From: Lathyrus oleraceus | Lineage: Eukaryota; Streptophyta; Magnoliopsida; Fabales; Fabaceae | Direction: 5' to 3' | DNA: 64,000 bases | Assembly (NCBI RefSeq): GCF_024323335.1 | Contig: NC_066585.1 | Coordinates: 536,680,769-536,744,768, forward strand | Shown: positions 43,964 through 56,400 of the stretch, piece after piece | Position numbering within the stretch: position 1 is the first letter of the stretch | Layout of the letters: each line of letters begins with the position of its first letter | Made by a program: the position numbers and the translations under genes | Notes under the pieces: model-generated | Seen by the model: the letters and a program-made list of their open reading frames with translations, nothing else | Databases searched by the model: none | Told to the model about the DNA's origin: nothing

Positions 43964-45249
43964 AATTCTCTGACTCCGGATGATCCATCAATCTGGCAGA
44001 ATCGGCTCTGGTATAGTACCGGCGAAGTGCGTCTTCAAAATAAATGAAGATCGCAGGGTCAGACCACAGGACGGGAGACTGGAACAAAACACCCGCTTAT
44101 GCAAATGATGCATGAAGTGTTTGTGCATATGCTTGTTTTTTATTTCAAAGGAACTCGAAGGTTTTATTTGCAAACTTTGAAATTTTAACATTTTGATCAT
44201 ATATGAGAATATCTCATCAGATATGCCAGGTGAAAATTTTTTCCGGTTTTTTCATGTTTAAGAATTTTTGCAAATAAACTCCTTTGAGTTCCTTGAAAAT
44301 TTTCTTTTTATCTGATGATATGGATGCAGATGAATGCATGAATGTATGAATGCATCAATCACACTCAAGGATCAAGCAAAGCACACCAAACAAAGGTCGT
44401 GGGAAAGCTCATTGTATCCCTAATATCAATCATCCATTTTGGTGGATTTAGGTTTTTCACCTTATCGACACCCAAGTTCCATTGATATTAACGGTACATG
44501 AACCGGCTCAAACATTCTTAATATCAACCAGCCGCTTTGGTGGATTTTAGGTTTTACACCTGATCCGGGATCCATTGATATTAACAATGTTTGAACGACT
44601 CAACCACGAATCACGGGTTTGCTGAGAGTCACGAGCATGGAGTCTCGGTTAAGAACCACCCAAAGGAAGTGTACTAGGGTTTAAACCTGCCAGACATGTT
44701 CTACCAGAGGTTCCCATAATCATCGTTCCATCTTTCGAATATTATCGGAGGAACGAATACTCGTATTCCAAAAATATTCTCAAGAGAAACTCTTATGAGT
44801 GTAGTATCGCGTAACAATCGCATCAGAACTTACATCTGAACGACCTCCGCACTACGTCCTAAAAATAGGCCAAGATGGGTTTGGTAATCTAAGGTCCTTG
44901 GCTTCTAAGGCACATGATTGAAAGAATAATGCCTAACCACAAATAACTTGTGTGACATTATTAATCCAACATGACCTCCACCAAGTGAATGGACTCGCAA
45001 GTCAACTGGCTAAGGACTACTCCACACCAGTCAACAAGACTATGCCATTCTCCTATCCTAGAGTGCACTCGAGTTCGGGTATAGAACTCATCTCACAGAG
45101 ATCACCAAAGCAAACAGCAATTGTATATCAAGCAATTCAAACATTACAATCAATACAGTTATCCCAAATTGTACAAAAATATGTCGAATAACAAATAATA
45201 ATATAGCACAACAAGAATGAAAAGTAGGCAATACCACCGAGGAAATCTT
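43964..45249 (-). mobile_element. Ogre C leader region, gag core missing
   Basis: Non-coding sequence between the primer site and the gag-pro fragment. It contains two copies of a roughly 100-bp stretch with TTGGTGGATTTAGGTTTT-like cores (about 44440 and 44540). ORF1 and the gag core are absent. Its first part recurs at 52805-53436. Confidence 0.6.
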
Positions 45250-45267
45250 TCCCCAGCAGAGTCGCCA
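45250..45267 (-). other. Ogre C primer-binding site next to LTR2
   Basis: The complement reads TGGCGACTCTGCTGGGGA, six bases from the LTR end. It shows LTR2 acts as a 5' LTR for internal region 1. Confidence 0.9.
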
Positions 45268-45273
45268 CTTTTC

Positions 45274-48200
45274 TGTAGCGGTGTATTCGTTACTATATGA
45301 TCTATTAATTAAATCATAAGCAATGTATACAATGAACATAGAGTCGCCACCGCACTTTTATTTATCCTAAGGATTGGTTAAAAAGCGAACAAAAACCTAA
45401 GAAGTTTTACACGTAGAAAACTAATGAAAAAGATCAGAGATCGGGGTAAGGGGTAAATTACGCAATGGGAAGGTGTTAGGCACCCAATGCGTCCTAGGTA
45501 CTCCTAGGGAGCCCTTTTCACACTTTGTTGTTTGAAAATTATTATTTGTCATGACATAAACATTGTGCAAACATGATTGGGATGATGAGAAAAGAATGTA
45601 CAAATTAATTATTTTTGTGTTCGAACGGATGAACCCGTTGCCTACGTACCTCCCATCAAAGGTAAGGATCAAAACGCCGTAGTTCGGCTAAAAGATTTCC
45701 AAAAGTTTGTGAGTTCATTTTAAAACAATAGCACTAAAGGTTCTTCATTATCAATGGGAGAAAACTCGACCAAGACCAACATCCACCATGCGAGGATAGC
45801 TTCGACGTACTAGAGGGGTTAACCCTGTTTTCAGTACGGAAGTCTTATTGTCGACTCACTAAGGATAGGGTGAGGTTTACATCAACCACAATGAGAATTG
45901 AAACCTATGGCTAATGCATGAAAAGATTAACAAGAATGGACAAAGCCAAAACATTTGAGTGAGTGAAATTAATGGATTAGGATTATTCACAAAAGGAGTC
46001 AAAGTATGATTAAGATTGATTCAAAGAAGTATTTACAAAATGGAATTTGAAAAATCATGGACTTAAGGTCCAAGTTTCTAATTTGAAAAGGGGTGAGAAT
46101 GTTTGCACAACACTTATTTCAAGTTTTTAAAAGTATGTGTGAAAAGGTAGGACACAATGAGATGAATGGAATGGTGGGTATGTAAAACTTCTTAGGAGGG
46201 TCCGCCTCTTGAAATCATATAGAAGATGATTCAAGTGGGTCCTTAGGAATAGGCTACAAATGAGCAATAATCTGAACATGGTAACAGATGAAAGTAAATA
46301 AAAGCGGATACTGGATGCCACTCAATGGTCTTATACCTGTCTCCTAAAACAAGTAAGGATATCAGAAGCCACTCTATGGACTTATACTAATCTCCATCAA
46401 AATAAAACAAAAAAACAAACAGGGAAGTCAACTGCCAATCTATCTGGACTTATGTTAACCTCCACAGTATGATCCTAGGAATACAAATGCCACATCATAG
46501 GGACTTACAATGAATCCTCACATACAACAACAATGCTCAAACAAAGAGCAAAGAAGATATGAGTGACCAATGAGGTCTTACACTCTATCTCTTCCATGTC
46601 ATAGGAACAAAAGCCAATCAATATGGACTTACAATTGTCCTCAATGGGAAAACAACAATGTCACAAGGACAAAAGAAATGATCATGCACTGATGGCAAAC
46701 AAAGATGATAAATGCACAACGGCAATCAATGATAGTAAATGCACAATAGCAACCAAGTAATCATGTATAAATGAATCAAGTAATCAATCACATAAATTCA
46801 AGTAGCACACGCTATAACCATTCAATGAGGCTCAAGCAAAAGGGTTTGACTATGAAAGTCCACTGTAAGAGGTAAATGTTGCTCTTAACCTTGCCATTGA
46901 GAGGCTAAGGTGAAGCAGATGAAAGGATATGAGGGGTGTGCCTCATTGCTTCTATCTCAGGTCCGAGAGAGCATGTAAATATAAGAATGTGGGGGAGTTC
47001 AGAAAGATGGAACTCTTTCCCCAATTAGACTCGATAGATCTTGGGTTTGGATCTCAATGCTACAACCATGTAATGGGAGCAAGGAGAAGACACACGGAAT
47101 AGTGGGAGATAGGCTACTTATCTCTTTGATCCACCAATTGCCTCGAATGAGGACTTTTCCTGCTTGGGACAAACATAAACATACACAAGCATTGCCTCTT
47201 AAGGAGGACTTCAGACAGTTTGCCCGGCCAAATAACGGGTCGGGTCTCCAGACTACATGAAGAAGAAGGTTCTATACCTCAATGCCAATCGCTTAAAGCA
47301 AAGCAATGCAAGTTCTTAAAAGAACTGAGCAACTAAGGGTACCTGTAATCATCAAACAGAATCAGCATCCCATTCAAAATCAAACAACAATACAAAGAAT
47401 CAATCAATAATGTACAATCAAACAACAATGTGCAAAGCACAAGGCTCAAAGCTCAAATGAGCTATGCATCCTACAAAACAGCCACATTAGTTTACAAGTA
47501 TCAAGCAAAACATCCCAAATGTGAAACAATATCCTTAAGCCTTAACTTCTTAACCTGAAAAGCCAAAGACAAGTTCAAATGTAAGTGACAAGACCACTAG
47601 GCCAAGCCTAGGGTCCAAAAGAAGGAAAAATCCTAAAACAGCAACCAATTCATGATCAAAGTCAAGCTATTTCAATAACAAAGGGATCCCAATTGGTCCC
47701 ATATCCAAACTATGTACACATTTCAATTTATGCAACATGGAAGGCAAAAGGTGCAATATTAAACCACATACAAGCAACCAGCAAGATCACATCCAAATAA
47801 ATGCCAAAATGGCACCAAAAAATCCACAAAAATTATGCTCTAACCAGAAGGCATTCAACAAGCCACATGTCAATTTTCAAGTCATTTGGACTAGTAGATC
47901 AATAGGAATTAATTAAACATATCGAAGCATGCAAAAACAACATCAAATGAAGCCTACAATTATACACCAACTTCAATTAGATGGTAAACAGCAATGGTAC
48001 ATTAGAAATTAGTAGGACCAAAGCCAAAGATAGCTACAGGGGTTAAGAACTATCCTATCAATTTTCATAGTCATTGGATTAAGTATGTGCATATAGCAAC
48101 ATATATACAAAGGTGTCACCAACAAGGCCCAAAAAATGCTAGGCAGAAGCAAAAATTCTAATTAATTAGAAAAATGGATTATAAAAATCCACAAAAATTC

Positions 48201-50856
48201 ACAGTGAATGCTAACATGTTAATGGTGCTACATGCAAAAAATTAAGGCCATTGGCCAAGGGGAAGCATGGCAAAAAATTCAGGGAATATTGCATATCAAA
48301 TGGTGTCACATATTTCCACACTCAAATTCAATAATCCATATCTAAAAAACAGAGGTCTAAAAAATACAAAACCTATGTCAAAAATTCCAGAAATGAGTTA
48401 AGATTCTACACCTAAAATTTCAATTAATTTGGATCATGTATGGTGATTATATCATTAAAATGGTGTAACATGTGAATTTGGCATACATCATGAACATCTC
48501 TATGGCAATTCAAATTTCTACCAAGCAACATTTTACTTTTGATTCTATAAAAAAGTAGAAAAAAAAAGAAGATTATCAAAAAAAGTCTTGATTTATTTGG
48601 ATTATTATTGATCATTTTGTGATTTTTTTAAAGATTTTAAATAATTATTTAATATTTATTAGGCATTAAAATGGATTTATTTTAATTAATTTAGGATGCA
48701 GTGGCAAAAGTGGTAATTACTGAAGCCACGCCTAATACGCAGCGTTTCAATTAGATGAGATGGACGGTTGTGATTCATTCTGGCAATCAGAAACATGAAA
48801 CGGCAAGGCAAACGCGTGATGACGGATCTAAGCAGCATTATTTCCAGAAAATTGCAAAGTTCATCGCGTTCTTCAACTGTTCTTCGCCCAGAATTTAGGT
48901 TTCGAGCAAACTTCCATGAAAATCCACAAACTCTATACCGATCGAACCGGCTTCTCATCAGGAATACAATTACGCAAACGATTTCATCTATCAATTTCTA
49001 CACAGAGCGAATCGAAAGAAAGAAGGAAACGCATCGAAACCTCAATTGCGAATAACTCACTCAAATTTCAACGAATTTACAATCCAAAAGCTTCAGATTA
49101 CTCTACAATCAATACTCTACCAAATCCCTAACATAATTTAAGCTATTGCGCGATTTGAAATCCGACCTTTCTTGATTGTGCAGCAATGGAGTTCGCGATT
49201 TAGAGCTCGGCGACGCGAAACAGATGAAGGAGATTACTTCAGAAGGCGAGTGATGATGCCAATCCAGCTCCAGCACGGTTGAATTGAGCGATTTCTCAAG
49301 CTGCCATGGGAATGCCTTCTTGCAACAGTTGAGGATTGGCTGCGATTTTGGTTCCAATCTTGATCAACAGCAACTTGATTTCACCTGCAAGTCAAGAATC
49401 CACAGAAAATTTCCACAAAAGTTTGGTAGATCTTGATGAAATTTGAGCAAAAAGTGTTAGAGCAAAAAATGAGAGATGAGAGAATTTTCTTTTGTTTTCT
49501 GTTATACTGTGAAAGTGATTGTGAAGTTGTGATTAGTTTTCAATTCTGTTATGGTTTAAGTTTATATATGGAAGCACTAATCCAACTCTAATCCTAATTA
49601 GTGAAAAATGGATTAGTTATAAAATGAAGCTCATGTGTGAATTTGGATTTTTGGCTTTGAATCATTAGCAGCATTACAGCAGGAATTTTCCACTTTCAAC
49701 AAGTTGTAAATACCCTTTGGAAGCTGATTGCATAATTCTCACTTTCAAATTCCCCATATTTTGCATTTTCACCATGTGATGGCTTGTGTGTCCATTTTTT
49801 CCAATTCATTTTCAAAACCAATTCTCAAACCACAAGGCCTAGGCATGTTGTGAGTATTCCAACAAGTTCCAAATGCCATTTATGAGGTGTAGAAAAAATC
49901 CCCACTCAAAAATTCCAATTATTTCACAAGTTGGACGATTTTGCCCCTGGTTCAATTAACAGTCCAGTTGAAATTTGACCTTTTGCATTGAGCAATTTTG
50001 AAGAAATCCAATTATGCACCATTGAAGTACATATTAAATGGAGTTTGTGCATATAAAGAACTTGCAATTTGGACAATCCATGTGGTAGTTATGGCCTCCT
50101 GATTACGGGTCTTTTTTGAAATTCACTGAGCCATATCTTGCAAACCACACATGGGATTTTCAAGTTCTTGGACTTTTTAGAAAGGTGAGATCAAGATCTT
50201 CAACTTTCATGTTGGACAAATTTTGATTTGAAGCTTGTATGATGAAGTTATCTTGAAGGGAAAAACTTTCCACTTTGGGCAGCTGAGATTACAGGTCCAC
50301 TGCCATTTTGGGAAACTGTCTGTCTGAGCTCAATTCCTTCAACCTTGGTCTTTGAAATGCCAAATGAGGTTTATATAGACATGAATGAGACCCTTTTAAC
50401 CAATTCCAATCACCAAATCACTGATTAAATCCACAGTTGACCACAGTTGACTTTGGTTGACTGGGCCATGTTCTGATGAATTTCAAGCCTCTTTCACATG
50501 AGATCTTGATTCCCAATGATATCACAAATTATATGAACTCTTAATGAATGATCATGGTGTCCAAATTCTTCAAGAATGGCCACCATCTATTGCCCAGGGC
50601 CTGATTTGACTGTGTTGACTTAGTCAGCTTCATCTGCAAGCAACATGGTTAGATGACAATATTTTTGTACTTTTGGTTAGTAAACATATGAAAAGCAATG
50701 ATATACAAATGCAATACATACTTGGTGATCAAAAACCACACTCACAAGGTACCCCACCCACTAGGAGGACAGCTAGGGTATGCAATGATCCTTGAGGCCA
50801 TGATATGATATGATATGGGCCATGAGGGATCTTAGGGCCAAAATTGGGGTCTTACA
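45274..50856 (-). repeat. Ogre C LTR2 (5583 bp), shared between two units
   Basis: It has a primer site on its downstream side (45250-45267) and a polypurine tract on its upstream side (50857-50868), so it is both a 3' and a 5' LTR. At the seven sites I compared it matches LTR3 and not LTR1. TATA at 49561-49571; U5 hairpin at 45460-45492. Confidence 0.92.
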
Positions 50857-53460
50857 GATGCCCCTATTTAAGGTCATTCTAGCCGGAGAAGTGAAGTTTA
50901 GAAATCTTCATCTCGACGCGGTAGAATGGGCTTAAATAACAGTAATGAGACAAATTTTGGTCCCTAAGAGACCTCATGATGCAGATGTATGCATGCAAAA
51001 GCAAATTCTGTGGGGAATATATGGTTCACACAGAAGAAAAGACGATCCATCGGAGTAATACACTCACCAGGAACAGAGACTCTAGTAAGACTCTTATCGG
51101 ACTCAACTAGGGGATAGTAAGGGAAAGAATGCGTGAGCAGGACACGACTTTGATTAGGGAAACACAAAACTGACATAGCGTGACTAAGGCACAACTCCGA
51201 GTGGGGGTAACAGACATCGGACTGGAGAACTTGCTGGGGAAGCAAAGGACTCACACCGGGGGAATGAAGAATTCCAGAGGAAAATAAATCCGTAGGAAAG
51301 ACATAAGCTGACTCAAATTATCCATAAAGGATACTTCGGATAAAAATCCGGACTCGGACCAGGAAAAGATTCACATAGAACTTCCTGCCGGGAAAATGCA
51401 TATACTGGGGAATAAACACCCATATAGCAAAGGGTAAAAATCACCAAAGGAAACTCCGCAGGGGAATGTCTAACAACGAGACTCTCCTGGGAAAAGCAAC
51501 AAGAAATGAGGTGTCACCGGTATAAGGGTAACAAACTCAGGAAGAATGAATATCTAAGACCGGTATAAGGGTGAGAGATATCAATCAACCAACATCTGAG
51601 AAAGACCTACAAAGGGTATAATACTCAGGAAAATCTGACTCCACAGGGGACCAAGGTCATAATAGGGAGTAGACAGAAAGGAACACCAGGGATACCGAGG
51701 TATATAATAGGTGACCGACAGAACGTGAATTGGTATATATGCCAAGACACACATCATCCGAAAGGAGGGCTTGAAAAAGCAAAATCTACTTACAGGATGG
51801 ACGTTCGAATCCACAACGGGAAAACGAACCTTACTCAACTGGGGACACAAACCCAAAGAGTACATGAGATATAATATCCATTACCGGCAGACCGTGGATA
51901 AGATACTCGCATGAGACATATTATCTATTACCGTCAGAACGTAGATAATAAACTCGCATGGTAAGAAACACCAGAGATACCGAAGTATATAATAGGTGAT
52001 CTACCGAAAACGTGAATTGGTATATATGCCAAAACACACATCCGAAACACAAACAGGTTAAAGGATGAATATTCGATTCTACAAAGAATACGAATCTTGC
52101 TCAGCTGGGGGAAAATCAACAAAGGATTCCAACCAAAGAGCGCATGAGACATATTATTCATTACCGGCAGACCGTGAATAATATACTCGAAAGGAAAAGA
52201 CACCAGAGATACCGAAGTATATAATAGGTGACTAACCAAACAGAGAGACAATCGATACCAAGCATCCGGGTAAACGAAAGACAACTCAAAGGATGAATTG
52301 CACGCATCCGGCAATTATCCAACAACAAGAATATTCGACTCCGCAAAGGGAAATAACGAATCTTACTCGACCAGGGAAACAAAAAGGCTTCAACTGAAGA
52401 GTGCATGAGATATATTATCCATTACCGTCATAACGTGGATAGTATACTCGCATGGAAGATTATCCACAACCGGTATAAGGGTTAATAAAGGATAAATCGT
52501 CCGAAAAGAGAGGCATCGGGATACCAAACAGGCATATAATGATGACCAATCAAAGGGAGTAACAACATTACCAACAAAAGGTAAGTGAAAGACTCACTGG
52601 GGATAAATTGCAAGCATCCGACAATTATCCGCAAAAGCTGGGGATACATTGACAAACAATCAATGATCCGGGGAACAAATCACTAGCAACGGTGAAAAGA
52701 CCCATTGGCGACTTCAAAAGGATAACATTGCAAGCATCCGGCAATGATCCAGAAGACTGCTGGGAATACAAGTGCTTACTCAAGAGCAACTACCCAAGGC
52801 AGGGTTTGCTGAGAGTCACGAGCATGGAGTCTCGGTTAAGAACCACCCAAAGGAAGTGTACTAGGGTTTAAACCTGCCAGACATGTTCTACCAGAGGTTC
52901 CCATAATCATCGTTCCATCTTTCGAATATTATCGGAGGAACGAATACTCGTATTCCAAAAATATTCTCAAGAGAAACTCTTATGAGTGTAGTATCGCGTA
53001 ACAATCGCATCAGAACTTACATCTGAACGACCTCCGCACTACGTCCTAAAAATAGGCCAAGATGGGTTTGGTAATCTAAGGTCCTTGGCTTCTAAGGCAC
53101 ATGATTGAAAGAATAATGCCTAACCACAAATAACTTGTGTGACATTATTAATCCAACATGACCTCCACCAAGTGAATGGACTCGCAAGTCAACTGGCTAA
53201 GGACTACTCCACACCAGTCAACAAGACTATGCCATTCTCCTATCCTAGAGTGCACTCGAGTTCGGGTATAGAACTCATCTCACAGAGATCACCAAAGCAA
53301 ACAGCAATTGTATATCAAGCAATTCAAACATTACAATCAATACAGCTATCCCAAATTGTACAAAAATATGTCGAATAACAAATAATAATATAGCACAACA
53401 AGGATGAAAAGTAGGCAATACCACCGAGGAAATCTTTCCCCAGCAGAGTCGCCACTTTTC
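50857..53460 (-). mobile_element. Ogre C internal region 2, with 5169-bp deletion
   Basis: 50857-52804 matches 37497-39448, and 52805-53460 matches 44618-45273. Bases equivalent to 39449-44617 are missing. The junction lies at GGG, present at both ends of the deleted stretch. All coding fragments and the hairpin array are lost. Confidence 0.9.
53437..53454 (-). other. Ogre C primer-binding site next to LTR3
   Basis: Same 18 nt as at 45250-45267, six bases from LTR3. Confidence 0.9.
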
Positions 53461-56400
53461 TGTAGCGGTGTATTCGTTACTATATGATCTATTAATTAAA
53501 TCATAAGCAATGTATACAATGAACATAGAGTCGCCACCGCACTTTTATTTATCCTAAGGATTGGTTAAAAAGCGAACAAAAACCTAAGAAGTTTTACACG
53601 TAGAAAACTAATGAAAAAGATCAGAGATCGGGGTAAGGGGTAAATTACGCAATGGGAAGGTGTTAGGCACCCAATGCGTCCTAGGTACTCCTAGGGAGCC
53701 CTTTTCACACTTTGTTGTTTGAAAATTATTATTTGTCATGACATAAACATTGTGCAAACATGATTGGGATGATGAGAAAAGAATGTACAAATTAATTATT
53801 TTTGTGTTCGAACGGATGAACCCGTTGCCTACGTACCTCCCATCAAAGGTAAGGATCAAAACGCCGTAGTTCGGCTAAAAGATTTCCAAAAGTTTGTGAG
53901 TTCATTTTAAAACAATAGCACTAAAGGTTCTTCATTATCAATGGGAGAAAACTCGACCAAGACCAACATCCACCATGCGAGGATAGCTTCGACGTACTAG
54001 AGGGGTTAACCCTGTTTTCAGTACGGAAGTCTTATTGTCGACTCACTAAGGATAGGGTGAGGTTTACATCAACCACAATGAGAATTGAAACCTATGGCTA
54101 ATGCATGAAAAGATTAACAAGAATGGACAAAGCCAAACATTTGAGTGAGTGAAATTAATGGATTAGGATTATTCACAAAAGGAGTCAAAGTATGATTAAG
54201 ATTGATTCAAAGAAGTATTTACAAAATGGAATTTGAAAAATCATGGACTTAAGGTCCAAGTTTCTAATTTGAAAAGGGGTGAGAATGTTTGCACAACACT
54301 TATTTCAGTTTTTAAAAGTATGTGTGAAAAGGTAGGACACAATGAGATGAATGGAATGGTGGGTATGTAAAACTTCTTAGGAGGGTCCGCCTCTTGAAAT
54401 CATATAGAAGATGATTCAAGTGGGTCCTTAGGAATAGGCTACAAATGAGCAATAATCTGAACATGGTAACAGATGAAAGTAAATAAAAGCGGATACTGGA
54501 TGCCACTCAATGGTCTTATACCTGTCTCCTAAAACAAGTAAGGATATCAGAAGCCACTCTATGGACTTATACTAATCTCCATCAAAATAAAACAAAAAAA
54601 CAAAACAGGGAAGTCAACTGCCAATCTATCTGGACTTATGTTAACCTCCACAGTATGATCCTAGGAATACAAATGCCACATCACAGGGACTTACAATGAA
54701 TCCTCACATACAACAACAATGCTCAAACAAAGAGCAAAGAAGATATGAGTGACCAATGAGGTCTTACACTCTATCTCTTCCATGTCATAGGAACAAAAGC
54801 CAATCAATATGGACTTACAATTGTCCTCAATGGGAAAACAACAATGTCACAAGGACAAAAGAAATGATCATGCACTGATGGCAAACAAAGATGATAAATG
54901 CACAACGGCAATCAATGATAGTAAATGCACAATAGCAACCAAGTAATCATGTATAAATGAATCAAGTAATCAATCACATAAATTCAAGTAGCACACGCTA
55001 TAACCATTCAATGAGGCTCAAGCAAAAGGGTTTGACTATGAAAGTCCACTGTAAGAGGTAAATGTTGCTCTTAACCTTGCCATTGAGAGGCTAAGGTGAA
55101 GCAGATGAAAGGATATGAGGGGTGTGCCTCATTGCTTCTATCTCAGGTCCGAGAGAGCATGTAAATATAAGAATGTGGGGGAGTTCAGAAAGATGGAACT
55201 CTTTCCCCAATTAGACTCGATAGATCTTGGGTTTGGATCTCAATGCTACAACCATGTAATGGGAGCAAGGAGAAGACACACGGAATAGTGGGAGATAGGC
55301 TACTTATCTCTTTGATCCACCAATTGCCTCGAATGAGGACTTTTCTGCTTGGGACAAACATAAACATACACAAGCATTGCCTCTTAAGGAGGACTTCAGA
55401 CAGTTTGCCCGGCCAAATAACGGGTCGGGTCTCCAGACTACATGAAGAAGAAGGTTCTATACCTCAATGCCAATCGCTTAAAGCAAAGCAATGCAAGTTC
55501 TTAAAAGAACTGAGCAACTAAGGGTACCTGTAATCATCAAACAGAATCAGCATCCCATTCAAAATCAAACAACAATACAAAGAATCAATCAATAATGTAC
55601 AATCAAACAACAATGTGCAAAGCACAAGGCTCAAAGCTCAAATGAGCTATGCATCCTACAAAACAGCCACATTAGTTTACAAGTATCAAGCAAAACATCC
55701 CAAATGTGAAACAATATCCTTAAGCCTTAACTTCTTAACCTGAAAAGCCAAAGACAAGTTCAAATGTAAGTGACAAGACCACTAGGCCAAGCCTAGGGTC
55801 CAAAAGAAGGAAAAATCCTAAAACAGTAACCAATTCATGATCAAAGTCAAGCTATTTCAATAACAAAGGGATCCCAATTGGTCCCATATCCAAACTATGT
55901 ACACATTTCAATTTATGCAACATGGAAGGCAAAAGGTGCAATATTAAACCACATACAAGCAACCAGCAAGATCACATCCAAATAAATGCCAAAATGGCAC
56001 CAAAAAATCCACAAAAATTATGCTCTAACCAGAAGGCATTCAACAAGCCACATGTCAATTTTCAAGTCATTTGGACTAGTAGATCAATAGGAATTAATTA
56101 AACATATCGAAGCATGCAAAAACAACATCAAATGAAGCCTACAATTATACACCAACTTCAATTAGATGGTAAACAGCAATGGTACATTAGAAATTAGTAG
56201 GACCAAAGCCAAAAGATAGCTACAGGGGTTAAGAACTATCCTATCAATTTTCATAGTCATTGGATTAAGTATGTGCATATAGCAACATATATATAAAGGT
56301 GCCACCAACAAGGCCCAAAAATGCTAGGCAGAAGCAAAAATTCTAATTAATTAGAAAAATGGATTATAAAAATCCACAAAAATTCACAGTGAATGCTAAC

